Assembly: GCA_965215115.1 (NCBI GenBank)
Contig: OZ244050.1
Coordinates: 186,001-250,000, forward strand
Reading direction: 5' to 3'
DNA length: 64,000 nucleotides
Source of the DNA: CALDTK01 sp965215115
GTDB lineage: Bacteria; Bacteroidota; Bacteroidia; Chitinophagales; Saprospiraceae
Both the position numbers and the translations under genes were made by a program. This document shows positions 16,001 to 25,670 of this stretch, in pieces; position 1 is the first letter of the stretch, and every line of letters starts with the position of its first letter. The notes under the pieces are model-generated. The model was not told the origin of the DNA and searched no databases. It saw only the letters and a list, made by a program, of their open reading frames with translations.

Positions 16001-18050
16001 CTACTTCACCTGCTTCTTCAGCGCAAACAACTCATCCCTATACTGCGCCGCCGTAATAAAGTCCAACTCCTTGGCCGCCTGCTTCATCTTGCCTTCGGTC
16101 ACCTTGATGAGCTTCTCCAAATCATCGCGGCTCATGTACTTCACCACCGGGTCGGCCGCCATGCTCGGCGACCTCGTTCTCGACGTAGGCCGCGGCCTGC
16201 TTGCCGCGGATGTCGAGGATCGAACGCTTATTCATGATCTCGGCCTTCGACTTGCGGTTCATCGTCGGGACGATCCCGTGCTCCTCGTTGTACGCCTGCT
16301 GGATGGCGCGGCGGCGGTTCGTCTCGTCGATCGTGAGCTGCATCGCCTCGGTGACCTTGTCGGCGTAGAAGAGCACCAAACCGTTGACGTTGCGCGCCGC
16401 GCGACCAGCCGTCTGCGTGAGGCTGCGGTCGTTGCGGAGGAAACCTTCTTTATCCGCATCGAGGATGGCCACCAGCGACACCTCCGGCAGGTCGAGCCCT
16501 TCGCGCAGGAGGTTGACACCAACGAGCACGTCGAAGTGTCCCATCCTTAAATCTCTTAATATCTCGACCCGCTCCATCGTCTCGACCTCGGAGTGGATGT
16601 AGCGCACCTTGTGATTGAGCTTCGTGAGGTATTTCGTGAGCTCCTCCGACATGCGTTTCGTGAGGGTTGTCACCAAAACACGTTCGTCGCGGTCTACCCT
16701 GTCGTTGATTTCGTCGAGGAGATCGTCGATCTGGTTGATGCTCGGCCGCACCTCGATCGGGGGGTCGAGTAGGCCCGTCGGACGGATGATCTGCTCGACG
16801 AACTCCCCGCCGGTCTGCTCCAACTCGTACTCGCCGGGCGTCGCCGAGACGTAGATCACTTGATTGATGAGCCCCTCGAACTCGTCGAAGTTGAGGGGGC
16901 GATTGTCCATCGCGCTCGGGAGCCGGAAGCCGTAGTTGACCAGCGACAGTTTGCGCGCCCGGTCGCCGCCCCACATCCCCCGCACCTGCGGGACGGTCTG
17001 GTGCGACTCGTCGATAATCATCAGGTAGTCGTCCGGGAAGTAGTCCAGCAAACAGAAGCCCCGCGTCCCCGGCGCGCGTCCGTCGAAGTAACGGGAGTAG
17101 TTCTCGACGCCGTTGCAGTACCCGAGCTCCCGGATCATCTCGAGGTCGAAATTGGTCCGCTCCGAGATGCGTTGCGCCTCGATGAGGCGACCCTCGCGCT
17201 CGAAGTAGGTCTTCTGGTGGTGCAGCTCGTCCTGGATCGCGCTGATGATCTGCGGCATGCGGTCCTTGGGCGCCATGTACAGCGCCGCCGGGAAGATGGC
17301 CGCGTCGGGCACGGCCGCGATGCGCTTGCCGCTCTCGATCTCGATGCGCTCCAGGGCCTCGATCTCGTCGCCGAAGAAGACAATCCGCAGGCCTTCCTCA
17401 TTGTAGGGCAGGTTGATGTCGACCGTGTCGCCGCGCACGCGGAAGGTCGCCCGCCGGAAGTCCGTCTCGGTGCGGGAGTACAGCGCGTCGACGAGTTTGT
17501 ACAGCAGCCCGTTGCGCGAGATCCGCTGGCCCGTGTGCAGCCGCACCACGCCGGCCTTGAAGTCGTCCGGGTTGCCGATGCCGTAGATGCAACTCACCGA
17601 CGCCACGATGATCACGTCGCGCCGCCCCGACAGCAGCGCCGAACTCGCCCGCAGCCTGAGCTTGTCGACCTCCTCGTTGATCGACAGGTCCTTCTCGATG
17701 TAGGTGTCGCTCGTAGAGATGTAGGCCTCGGGCTGGTAGTAGTCGTAGTAGCTCACGAAGTACTCCACGGCCGCGTCCGGGAAGAAGTCCTGGAACTCGC
17801 CGTAGAGTTGCGCGGTGAGGGTCTTGTTGTGCGTCAGGACGATGGTCGGCTTCCCGAGCTCCGCGATGAGGTTGGCCATCGTGAAGGTCTTCCCCGAGCC
17901 GGTCACCCCGAGCAAGACCTGCGCCGGTTCGCCCGCCTCCACGCCGTCGCGGAGGCGCTGGATGGCCTGGGGCTGGTCGCCGGTCGGCTTGAAGGGCGAG
18001 TCGAGCCGGAACTTGCTGGTCGACTTCTTGGCGGTTTTGGTCTGAGGCAT
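16001..18050 (-). CDS. uvrB: Excinuclease ABC subunit B, frameshift near the C-terminus
   Basis: Recognised from FRLDSPFKPTGDQPQAIQRL, the Walker A GVTGSGKTFTMAN, the beta-hairpin YYDYYQPEAYIS, DESHQT and the late QTAGRAARN helicase motif. It loads onto damaged DNA with UvrA and recruits UvrC for nucleotide excision repair. The ATG at 18050 precedes MPQTKTAKK. The uninterrupted frame stops at 16122 after AYVENEVAE. In the next frame MAADPVVKYMSRDDLEKLI ... AKELDFITAAQYRDEL gives the normal UvrC-binding UVR domain ending at 16001. Deleting one base at about 16163 restores it. Loss of this domain would impair UvrC recruitment, so a sequence error is the likelier reading. Confidence 0.85.
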
Positions 18051-18113
18051 GGCGGGAAGGCTGGCGTGGGGCGGCAACTCGTAAAGGTATGAAATGAGGA
18101 GATTCGTAAGGTG

Positions 18114-18138
18114 TTTTGCCGGAAGGCTTACGCCAAAA
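18114..18138. repeat. Overlapping pair of GNRA mini-hairpins (pair A)
   Basis: TTTT-GCC-GGAA-GGC (plus, 18114-18127) shares its last three bases with GGC-TTAC-GCC-AAAA (minus, 18125-18138). Its reverse complement has the same layout as the pair at 18693-18717, so the two pairs bracket the gene between them as an inverted repeat. Confidence 0.8.
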
Positions 18139-18167
18139 CCTTACCTTGGCGAGCAGACCCGAACCGC

Positions 18168-18686
18168 ATGACCCGCAGGCCCTTCGTTTACGATCCCAAA
18201 CCTCAGTCCCGGCGGGCGCGCGGGTGGCTACTCGCGCTGGCGCTCACCGTGGCGGTGGCCTATGCATTTATGGTGTACTGGGTGGACCTTAGGAATGGCC
18301 TGCCGCAGACCACGAGCGACTGGGTGACTCTCGGGCTACACCTTGCGCTGCTTGCGTTGTTCGGCGCCCAGCTCGCCTGGCCGCGGCGGTTCTCGCTGAG
18401 CCCCTACATCAAGATCGACATGGGGAGCATCGAGTACTGCGCCCTCGACCCGGAGGCGCTCTGGCCGAAGCGAACCCGTATCTCGCTGTCGAACATCGAG
18501 CAGATCAGCGTCGCGCTGTTGACGATCGAGTTTACGCTCCGCGACGGGAAGCGCGAGACGCTGCCGCTGGGGCACCTCCCGTACGAGGTCGTGCAGCAGA
18601 TCAAGGCCCGGTTCACGGGCATAGACTCGCTGCGGGAAGTGTCCGGTGGGGCGCTGGCGCGGCGGGCCTTGGCCTCCCAGAACTAA
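18168..18686 (+). CDS. Two-helix membrane protein with PH-like cytosolic tail
   Basis: The protein has 172 residues from the ATG at 18168. Two transmembrane segments (WLLALALTVAVAYAFMVYWV and TLGLHLALLALFGAQLAW) are followed by a ~90-residue beta-rich domain (YIKIDMGSIEYC ... RISLSNIEQISVALLTIEF ... LPYEVVQQIKARF), which looks PH-like. The next gene is a frameshifted paralogue, so the pair arose by tandem duplication. Both ends of this gene are marked by inverted pairs of the GNRA mini-hairpin. The function is unknown. Confidence 0.65.
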   Translation: MTRRPFVYDPKPQSRRARGWLLALALTVAVAYAFMVYWVDLRNGLPQTTSDWVTLGLHLALLALFGAQLAWPRRFSLSPYIKIDMGSIEYCALDPEALWPKRTRISLSNIEQISVALLTIEFTLRDGKRETLPLGHLPYEVVQQIKARFTGIDSLREVSGGALARRALASQN

Positions 18687-18692
18687 AGCGCG

Positions 18693-18717
18693 TTTTGGCG
18701 AAAGCCTTCCGGCAAAA
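18693..18717. repeat. Overlapping pair of GNRA mini-hairpins (pair B)
   Basis: TTTT-GGC-GAAA-GCC (plus, 18693-18706) overlaps GCC-TTCC-GGC-AAAA (minus, 18704-18717). It lies 7 bp after the stop of the membrane protein. Relative to pair A it is inverted and differs only in one loop base. Confidence 0.8.
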
Positions 18718-18743
18718 CCTGCAACCGACACCCCATCCCGATC

Positions 18744-19203
18744 ATGACCAGCCTCCCTTACACCTACGATCCTCGGGCCGAGCGGCCGGCGTGGAAGAAC
18801 TGGGCTATGCGGGGCCTCCTGGCGATGCTGCTCACGGTCTTTGTCTGGCGCGCGTACGAGAAGTACTACGTAGGTCTGCCGTACGGTCCTGTGACTACTT
18901 GGGTAGACATCGTAGTAGATCTGTTCTTCGCCCTTGCCATGGGCTGGACGGTTTATCGATCTTTCCGTGCGGACCCGCTGCCCGCGCTAACCATCGACGG
19001 GGCCGGGGTCAGCACGAGGCTCCAGGTGCGCAACAGCCTTCGTTTCGAGCAAGCTCACCTTCCACCTAAACGACGGGCAGTCCGCGATCGTGCCACTCAT
19101 CCTCCCGTACGCCGAGGTCCAAGGCCTCAAGGCAGCCCTCGCGGAGCTCGGCTACGGTATCCCCGGCGAGGCGAGCCTGCCGCAGGTCGCCACCTCGACG
19201 TAA
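18744..19203 (+). pseudogene. Frameshifted paralogue of the two-helix membrane protein
   Basis: It starts MTSLPYTYDPRAERPAWKNW, parallel to the upstream gene's MTRRPFVYDPKP, and has two membrane helices (GLLAMLLTVFVWRAY, IVVDLFFALAMGWTVY). After ITIDGAG-like residues and RNSLRF, near 19045, the frame changes. The continuation SKLTFHLNDGQSAIVPLILP ... AALAELGYG, ending at 19203, is in another frame and matches the upstream gene's IEFTLRDGKRETLPLGHLPY. It also seems to lack about nine residues. It is either a decaying duplicate or affected by a base error. Confidence 0.55.
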
Positions 19204-19267
19204 GGGCGTAAAGCCTGCGTGTTAGCCTACGCCCCCGCCTGCGCCACCCTACCTTCGCGCCCCCGCG

Positions 19268-20320
19268 ATGATGATCCCCAAGAACCAGGACGACTACCTC
19301 GCCGAGGGGTACTTCCGCGCCGGGCACACGCTGCGCCAGACGCGCTACGTCTTCGTCGAGCGCGAGATGTACACCACGATCTGGTCGCGCGTCCCCCTGC
19401 ACACCGCCCGGTTCTCCCGCTCGCAGCGCAAGCTCCTCAACCGCGTCGAGCGCCGCTACACTATTACCGCCGGGCGCTACGAGAAGCGCGACGACCAGGA
19501 CGAGCTGTACGCGCGCTACCGGGCCCACCACCCGCTCGAGGTGGCCGGCAGCATCGACGAGGTGCTCGGGGTCGAGATCTCGCACATCCCCTTCCAGACC
19601 CTCTGCGTCCGCGTCGAGGACGGGGACGAACTCGTGGCCCTGTCGTGCTTCGACGTCGGGAATGCCTCGGCGGCCTCGCTGTTCGGTTGCTACGCCCCGG
19701 AGCGCCGGGCCGAGAGCCTCGGGTTCGCGACGCTCCTCATCGAGATCGACTACTGTACCCACCTCGGGGACGTCGACTACTACTACCCGGGGTACTGCGT
19801 GCCGGGGTTGGCGCCCTTCGCCTACAAGTTCCGCCTGCCCGACCTCGAGGGCAAGACCTTCATCGACGAGGGGTGGCACGACATGCGGGAGGTCCTGGCG
19901 CGACCCCTCACGCACGACTTTATCGCCGGCAAGCTCGACGCGCTCGCGGCCGACCTCGACGCCAACGGCATCCGCTCCCGCCCGATCGTCATGCCGCTGG
20001 CCGAGCACTACTACACGAGTTTCGCCGCCACCGGCCCCCTGCCGCACGTCCAGATGCTCGCCCTCGAGGCCGCCGTGCCCCTCGGCGAACTCTTCATCGG
20101 CTACGACGCCGCCGCCGAGACCTACGAGATGTGGCTGGCGGCGCCCCAGGCCGACCTCCGCGGCGATCCGGTGGCCGAGCCTTACCTCGACGACTTCGCC
20201 GAAGACGCGGACCTGCGGGTGTTCAGCTGGCGCATCCCCGTCTTCGCGACGCAGGACCCGGGCTCGTTGATGAAGTACCTGCAGCCGGGCAAGACGCTGG
20301 CGCGGATCGTGAATATGTAG
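19268..20320 (+). CDS. Arginyl-tRNA--protein transferase-like (Ate1/Bpt type)
   Basis: The protein has 350 residues. The C-terminal half carries the GNAT-like transferase signature DYYYPGYCVPGLAPFAYKF, preceded by ERRAESLGFATLLIEIDYC. The N-terminal half has the RYVFVEREMYTTIWSRVPLH region expected in this family. Such enzymes attach amino acids from aminoacyl-tRNA to protein N-termini, feeding N-degron turnover. The usual N-terminal Cys cluster of Ate1 is not evident, so substrate choice is uncertain. A TACCTTCG sequence 10-20 bp upstream may be a -7 box variant. Confidence 0.6.
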   Translation: MMIPKNQDDYLAEGYFRAGHTLRQTRYVFVEREMYTTIWSRVPLHTARFSRSQRKLLNRVERRYTITAGRYEKRDDQDELYARYRAHHPLEVAGSIDEVLGVEISHIPFQTLCVRVEDGDELVALSCFDVGNASAASLFGCYAPERRAESLGFATLLIEIDYCTHLGDVDYYYPGYCVPGLAPFAYKFRLPDLEGKTFIDEGWHDMREVLARPLTHDFIAGKLDALAADLDANGIRSRPIVMPLAEHYYTSFAATGPLPHVQMLALEAAVPLGELFIGYDAAAETYEMWLAAPQADLRGDPVAEPYLDDFAEDADLRVFSWRIPVFATQDPGSLMKYLQPGKTLARIVNM

Positions 20321-20367
20321 GGAGGATTAGGGGACCGGCTTCGCCTGATGGACGATGGAATAGCTAC

Positions 20368-20808
20368 TCACAGGTACCTCACCCTGACCGTGACTACCGT
20401 CACCTGGCCGGGCTTGAGCTCGAAGTCGAAGTCCTCGAACGCGGGCCGCGTGAAGCCCCGGTGCTCGTAGTTGCTGAACCCGAAACCCTCCTTCGGCAAC
20501 AGGAGCCCCCAGTCCATCCCGCCGCTGTCGTTCTCGTCGTCGGCGAGGGCCATGGCGTAGTGGCCGGCGGGGATGTCGGTGTAGGTGAAGGTCTGGCGGC
20601 CCGCCCTGACGTGCTTCTTGCCGGCGCGCTGGAAGTTGCTCTTCTCGGTCTTCCACTGGGCGGCACTTTCGTAAAACCCGAACCGCATGCTCCCCGGGGC
20701 CGCGCGGATGTTCTCGACGTGGATGACGAGGGTTTGGGCGGGCGCGCCGAAGGCGGCCAGCGCGCACGCGATCAGCGCAAACAGGCGTATCGGTCGGAGT
20801 TTCGGCAT
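20368..20808 (-). CDS. DUF2141 secreted protein
   Basis: The protein has 146 residues from the ATG at 20808. A signal peptide (LFALIACALAAFGAPAQ) is followed by the family pattern LVIHVENIRAAPGSMRFGFY ... YTDIPAGHYAMALADDEND ... GLLLPKEGFGFSNYE ... FEDFDFELKPGQ. The DUF2141 family is widespread in Bacteroidota, periplasmic or secreted, with no established role. It converges with the transferase gene and diverges from the glycosidase gene. Confidence 0.85.
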   Translation of the reverse strand: MPKLRPIRLFALIACALAAFGAPAQTLVIHVENIRAAPGSMRFGFYESAAQWKTEKSNFQRAGKKHVRAGRQTFTYTDIPAGHYAMALADDENDSGGMDWGLLLPKEGFGFSNYEHRGFTRPAFEDFDFELKPGQVTVVTVRVRYL

Positions 20809-20904
20809 CACGCCTGGCCCAACGTCGCCGGCGCCCCCCGTGGTCGCTCGGCCGCGTAAGTTTTGCTTCCCGTTAATCGTACACGAAGCACGTACCTTAC
20901 CCTC

Positions 20905-23265
20905 ATGTCGAGAGCCCTCCCCACCCTACTCCTCGTGTTGCTCGTGTTGCTCGCCGGGTCACGCGTTTTGGCGCAAGCCCCCCATGCCGACAGGCCCTGG
21001 CTCGCGCCCGGCATGCCTACCGACGCCCGCGTGGAGGCCCTGATCGCCGCGATGACCCTCGAGGAGAAGGCCGCGCAGATGGTCTCCGCGTGGCGCCAGA
21101 AGCCCCTGTACATCTACGACGACGAGCTCGCCCTCAAGCCCGCCAGCATGACGGCGCGCTTCCCGCACGGCCTCGGGCAGGTGACGCGCCCGAGCGACGG
21201 TTTCGGACCGGTGGGGCTGCTTTCGCAAAAACAGACCATCGACCTCACGAACGCCATCCAGCGGCACTTCGTCGAGCGGACGCGCCTCGGGATCCCGACC
21301 TTCTTCCACGAGGAGGCCCTGCACGGTTTCGCGGCCAGGGGCGCGACCTCCTACCCGCAGCCGATCGCGCTGGCGGGCACCTTCGACCCGGCGCTGGTGC
21401 GGGAGGTTTTCACGGAAGTGGCCTCAGAGGTTCGGGCCTACGGCGCGCACCAGGTGCTTTCGCCCGTGCTCGACGTGTGCCGGGACCCGCGGTGGGGGCG
21501 CGTCGAGGAGACCTACGGTGAGGACCCCTACCTCGCCGGCGAGATCGGCAAGGCGAGCGTCGGCGGCTTCCAGGGCGGTCGGGATTGGACGGGCCGCGAC
21601 AGCAACCACGTCATGGCGACCCTCAAGCACCTCACGGGTCACGGCGTCCCGGAGGGCGGCAACAACATCGGCCCGGCTTTCATCTCGGAGCGCTACCTGC
21701 GCGAGGTGTTCATGTACCCCTTCAAGGAGGTCATCGCCACCGAGAAGCCGGTGTCCCTCATGGCGAGCTACAACGAGGTGGACGGCATCCCGAGCCACGC
21801 CAACGTGTGGATGCTGCGCGATGTGCTCCGGGGCGAGATGGGGTTCGAGGGCTACGTCGTGAGTGACTACTTCGCGCTGCGCGAACTCAACGAGAGCGCC
21901 GCGCAGGCCTCGCACCACGTGGCGAAGGATGCCTACGAGGCGACGGTGCTCGGGCTGCGGGCCGGGGTCAACATCGAGTTGCCGGACGCGGACGTGTACC
22001 CGAGCATCGTGCAGGTGGTCCGCGACGGCAAGGTGGCCGAATCGGTGGTCGACAGCCTGTTGCGCCCGATGCTCAAGGCCAAGTTCGACATGGGGCTCTT
22101 CGAGAATCCGTACAAGAGCTACGTCGACATCCAGCCGACCGTCGACGCCGCCCGCCCCCTCGCCCGCCGCGCCGCGACCCAGAGCATGGTGCTGCTGCAG
22201 AACCGTGGCGGCCGCCTCCCGCTCAGCGGTACCCCGAGCGTCGCGGCCATCGGCCCGAACATGGACCGGTCCCTGCTCGGCGGCTACTCCGGCGAGCCGA
22301 CCTACGAGGAGAGTGTCCTCGCGGGCCTGCGCGCCGCGATGGGCGCGGACAGAGTCAGCTACGCGCAGGGCTGCTACATCACGACCACCAGCGGCTGGGG
22401 CAACGACAGCGTGGGCTTCGCGACCCCCGAGCAGGACGAGGCGCTGATCGAGGAGGCGGTAGCTGTCGCCAAAACCCAGGACATCATCATCGTCGCCATC
22501 GGCGGCAACGAGCAGACGAGTCGCGAGGCCTGGGCCACGAATCACCTCGGGGATCGGACGAGCCTGGAGCTGATCGGCCGGCAGAACGAACTGATCGACC
22601 GTCTCGCCGCGACCGGCAAGCCCATCGTCGCGCTGGTCTTCGGCGGGCGTCCGCTAGCCCTCCAGCACGTGCTCGACAAGTGCGACGCCGTCATCCAGTG
22701 CTGGTACCTCGGCCAGGAGACCGGGGGCGCCGTGGCCGACGTCCTCACGGGCGTGGCCAACCCGAGCGGCAAGCTGGCGATTAGTTTCCCGCGCTCCGTC
22801 GGGCACATCCCCGCGCACTACGGCCGCAAGCCCTCGGCGCGCCGCGGCTACTTGGCCGACTCGACCAGCGCGCTGTTCCCGTTCGGCTACGGCCTGAGCT
22901 ACACGAGTTTTAGCGTAAGCGCACCGACCCTCAGCGCCAGTACCATCGGCAGGGACGGTTCTGTAGCCATCGCGGCCCGCGTCACGAATACGGGCAAGGT
23001 CGCCGGTGCCGAGGTGGTGCAACTCTACATCCGCGACCTGTACTCGAGCGTCACGCGCCCGGTGCTCGAGCTCAAGGGCTTCGAGCGCGTCGAGCTGGCG
23101 CCCGGGGAGAGCACGGTGGTCAATTTCGAGCTTTCGCCAAGACACCTGGCCTTCTACGACGTCGACATGGCCTTCGTCGTGGAGCCGGGGGCGTTCGAGG
23201 TGTACGTCGGGACGAGCAGTCGGTATGGGGATTTGAAGAAGGTTAGCTTTGAGGTGACTGAATGA
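20905..23265 (+). CDS. Glycoside hydrolase family 3, beta-glucosidase type
   Basis: The protein has 786 residues, normal for BglX-like enzymes. The signal peptide (TLLLVLLVLLAGSRVLA) points to the periplasm. The TIM-barrel domain has LDVCRDPRWGRVEETYGEDP and KHLTGHG, with the catalytic nucleophile D321 in YVVSDYFALREL. The second domain has ATQSMVLLQNRGGRLPL and QETGGAVADVL. A fibronectin-III-like domain ends the protein (KGFERVELAPGEST). It probably releases beta-linked glucose or related sugars. Mini-hairpin motifs lie in the signal-peptide codons (20966-20979, loop GCAA) and at 21218-21231 (stem TGC/GCA). Confidence 0.9.
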   Translation: MSRALPTLLLVLLVLLAGSRVLAQAPHADRPWLAPGMPTDARVEALIAAMTLEEKAAQMVSAWRQKPLYIYDDELALKPASMTARFPHGLGQVTRPSDGFGPVGLLSQKQTIDLTNAIQRHFVERTRLGIPTFFHEEALHGFAARGATSYPQPIALAGTFDPALVREVFTEVASEVRAYGAHQVLSPVLDVCRDPRWGRVEETYGEDPYLAGEIGKASVGGFQGGRDWTGRDSNHVMATLKHLTGHGVPEGGNNIGPAFISERYLREVFMYPFKEVIATEKPVSLMASYNEVDGIPSHANVWMLRDVLRGEMGFEGYVVSDYFALRELNESAAQASHHVAKDAYEATVLGLRAGVNIELPDADVYPSIVQVVRDGKVAESVVDSLLRPMLKAKFDMGLFENPYKSYVDIQPTVDAARPLARRAATQSMVLLQNRGGRLPLSGTPSVAAIGPNMDRSLLGGYSGEPTYEESVLAGLRAAMGADRVSYAQGCYITTTSGWGNDSVGFATPEQDEALIEEAVAVAKTQDIIIVAIGGNEQTSREAWATNHLGDRTSLELIGRQNELIDRLAATGKPIVALVFGGRPLALQHVLDKCDAVIQCWYLGQETGGAVADVLTGVANPSGKLAISFPRSVGHIPAHYGRKPSARRGYLADSTSALFPFGYGLSYTSFSVSAPTLSASTIGRDGSVAIAARVTNTGKVAGAEVVQLYIRDLYSSVTRPVLELKGFERVELAPGESTVVNFELSPRHLAFYDVDMAFVVEPGAFEVYVGTSSRYGDLKKVSFEVTE

Positions 23266-23271
23266 CGGAAT

Positions 23272-23742
23272 ATGCATGCCCGAGCATGGCGATGGATCTG
23301 CTTTTATCTGGTGATCGCTTGCGCGGGCGTCGCCGAGCCTATGGAGGCCATAACGCTCACGCAGCCGCCAACTGCCGTGCTTGTCGACTCCCTTCCCCCT
23401 CCAGGGACCACGGACACGGCCGAGTTCTTCGTAGGTGTTTGCCTGTTGGGTCGATACCCAATGCACCCCGAGGAGCAGCGCTACTGGCTGGGAATCACTG
23501 CCGTCGGCACAGGTTTAATCGCCGCAGGCGTACTTACGAGTAGTTCGCTCCCGTACGACGAAGCGGGAAAGATCGAGGGCTTTGGTCCTCGCGTACTCGG
23601 CCTCGTTGCCGGAGTAGGGGCGCTGCTGGGCTTCACCATAGTCTTTTGGGGCGCGCTCAATCTCACGAGACCCGTGCCCGAGCGAAGGCGTAGGCGAGCG
23701 GCCCGGAAGCAGCAGAGGAGTGCAAGGCGGATGACTGAGTAA
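23272..23742 (+). CDS. Hypothetical membrane protein
   Basis: The protein has 156 residues starting 6 bp after the glycosidase stop, so it may be co-transcribed. The N-terminal hydrophobic segment WRWICFYLVIACAGVAEP is probably a signal peptide. Two membrane spans follow (YWLGITAVGTGLIAAGVLTS and VLGLVAGVGALLGFTIVFWGAL), then a strongly basic tail (ERRRRRAARKQQRSARR). I recognise no family. Confidence 0.5.
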   Translation: MHARAWRWICFYLVIACAGVAEPMEAITLTQPPTAVLVDSLPPPGTTDTAEFFVGVCLLGRYPMHPEEQRYWLGITAVGTGLIAAGVLTSSSLPYDEAGKIEGFGPRVLGLVAGVGALLGFTIVFWGALNLTRPVPERRRRRAARKQQRSARRMTE

Positions 23743-23879
23743 TGCTGTTCCTGTGTCGGATGCAAACTGTGACGGTCGCTCGTCGATAAAGCACCACCGA
23801 CCCCCCTGAGGAGAAAGAGGCGTAGCTTGCGGCACCTGATGGGTCCGATAAGTGTCTGTTGACTCGCCACTTACTTACT

Positions 23880-24803
23880 ATGCCTTCAGCCTTCACTCCC
23901 ACCCCTACGGCACTGCTCGCTGGAGTAATCTCGCTGCTCTCCTTACTGGGGGGGTCATCCTTCGCGCAACGCATCGTCAAGACCGACCTCGATGACCTCG
24001 CCGGGGATCGAGTGAGGGTGGTCAAGTCTATTTACTTGGACACCTTGCTGTGCGAGCGGAGTTACGGCACGGCTCCCAGATCTGAGGGCGGCATGTCGAA
24101 GGAGGAGCTGTTCATGCGCGGTATTGGATCTCTCGGCCGAACCGACAGCCTACAGGTCTACTGGTACGCAGCCGACCGCTCACTCGATTCAGGTAGCATT
24201 GCCTACAACCGGGAATTAGAGAACAAATATCGAGGCCGACTTTATGACGAAAGCGGATTCAAGGTAGAAGAAGTGAATGCCTCGGTTTCTGGTCACGCGG
24301 GCGCAAAGGTGTCAGCCGGTTTAGACATCGTCAATCAGAGTCCGCAGGACCTACTGATCCGCCTCACGGACCTAGGGGGCTTCATCTCCGCGACCGACTC
24401 CCTGCTCGTACCAGCGCGGCAGACGGTGCCACTCCCCCTGACGGTAATGCTGCAGGCTGGTGACGCGAGCCAGGCCATCGTTCTTGAGTGCCCGCCGTAC
24501 GCCGCGCAGAAGGTCTGGGTACGCAGCGTCGGATATGACCTCGTCGAGATGGACTTCACGCCCGACCGAGCGCTCGCCACGTCGACGCCCCACCGAGTAA
24601 ACGCCGACCGGGACATCTTGGTAGAAGTCATCGGCAACCAGAAGCTGCTCACCGTCCTGGGTGCCGATGGCCTCGCTCGCGTTCCGCCCTCGAAGCGTCT
24701 CAACACCATAGAAAGCAGCACCTTGGCACCCGGGGATTACCTCTTGAAGCTACACAATCTCGGGTCGGAGACGGAGCTGTACTGTGGGATTCGGGTTGAG
24801 TAG
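23880..24803 (+). CDS. Secreted hypothetical protein
   Basis: The protein has 307 residues. The signal peptide is ALLAGVISLLSLLGGSSFAQ. The rest is beta-rich and hydrophilic. The last ~80 residues (RDILVEVIGNQKLLTVLGAD ... GDYLLKLHNLG) have the alternation of a type IX sorting domain but not its usual motifs, so I do not call one. Its base composition is lower in GC than that of the neighbouring core genes. The function is unknown. Confidence 0.55.
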   Translation: MPSAFTPTPTALLAGVISLLSLLGGSSFAQRIVKTDLDDLAGDRVRVVKSIYLDTLLCERSYGTAPRSEGGMSKEELFMRGIGSLGRTDSLQVYWYAADRSLDSGSIAYNRELENKYRGRLYDESGFKVEEVNASVSGHAGAKVSAGLDIVNQSPQDLLIRLTDLGGFISATDSLLVPARQTVPLPLTVMLQAGDASQAIVLECPPYAAQKVWVRSVGYDLVEMDFTPDRALATSTPHRVNADRDILVEVIGNQKLLTVLGADGLARVPPSKRLNTIESSTLAPGDYLLKLHNLGSETELYCGIRVE

Positions 24804-24963
24804 CCCTTCGGACCTCGCTGATGTAATCCCGAACCGGACCTAGTTCGCACCCTAGCACAGACCCGATTTAAAAGGATTCCTGCAGGGAGCGTAACCCAAC
24901 GGAAAGTGATGCGTTGCTGAACCTGTACACAAATCCATGTACCTACATCAATCGTACCGCAAC

Positions 24964-25554
24964 ATGACCATCCTCCACATCGACTCCTCACCGCGTTTTG
25001 GCGAAAGCATCAGCCGCCAGCTCAGCCTCGGCGCCGTCGAGCGCCAGACCAACCTCCACCCCGGCGCCCGGGTCATCCACCGCGATGTCGTCGCGACGCC
25101 CCTACCGTTTGCCGACCACGAGATGGTGAAGGCGTACTACACGCCGCCCGCCCAACTCACCGAGGCCCAGCAGGCCGCCATCGCGCTGTCCAACACCCTC
25201 ACCGAGGAACTCAAGGCCGCCGACGTGGTCGTGGTCGGGGTCCCGATGTGGAACTTCGGCATCCCCGCCAGCCTCAAGGCCTGGTTCGACCTCGTCGCCC
25301 GCGTCGGGGTCACCTTCAAGTACACCGAGTCCGGCCCCGTCGGCCTCCTCGAGGACAAGCGCGTCATCTTCGCGATCGCCACCGGGGGCACGCCCATCGG
25401 CGGCGACTGGGATCACACCTCGGGCCACCTCAAGACCTTCTTCGCCTTCCTCGGCATCACCGACCAGGAGCTCGTCGCCGCCGACCAGGTCATGGGCGCC
25501 GGGGGCCAGGAGAAGATCGCGAGCGCCAAGGAGGCCGTGGCCGAGTTGAGCTAA
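24964..25554 (+). CDS. azoR: FMN-dependent NADH-azoreductase
   Basis: The protein has 196 residues, the usual AzoR length. The flavodoxin-like start MTILHIDSSPRFGES binds the FMN phosphate. PMWNFGIPASLKAWFDLVAR and FAIATGGTPIG are family signatures. It reduces azo compounds and quinones with NADH in the cytoplasm. The first FMN loop is encoded across TTTTGGCGAAAGCA (24996-25009), a near copy of the mini-hairpin motif whose last stem base is mismatched. This shows the motif adapting to protein constraint, or the reverse. Confidence 0.85.
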   Translation: MTILHIDSSPRFGESISRQLSLGAVERQTNLHPGARVIHRDVVATPLPFADHEMVKAYYTPPAQLTEAQQAAIALSNTLTEELKAADVVVVGVPMWNFGIPASLKAWFDLVARVGVTFKYTESGPVGLLEDKRVIFAIATGGTPIGGDWDHTSGHLKTFFAFLGITDQELVAADQVMGAGGQEKIASAKEAVAELS

Positions 25555-25637
25555 GGCCCGGCGACGAGACCTCTGATTACACTAGGACGGACCCCATGGC
25601 TACTGGAGCGGTGGGGTCCGCCCGTGTTTTGGGCCCG

Positions 25638-25651
25638 GGCTTTCGCCAAAA
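25638..25651 (-). repeat. GNRA mini-hairpin motif (intergenic)
   Basis: GGC-TTTC-GCC-AAAA on the plus strand, i.e. TTTT-GGC-GAAA-GCC on minus. It lies 20 bp before the Uma2 start codon. Confidence 0.75.
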
Positions 25652-25670
25652 CCTTCACTACCTTCACGAG

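Noticed and set aside
24720..24803. Type IX sorting domain in the secreted protein at 23880-24803
   Set aside because: The alternation is suggestive, but the usual PNP-type start and GxY/RVxK elements are missing.
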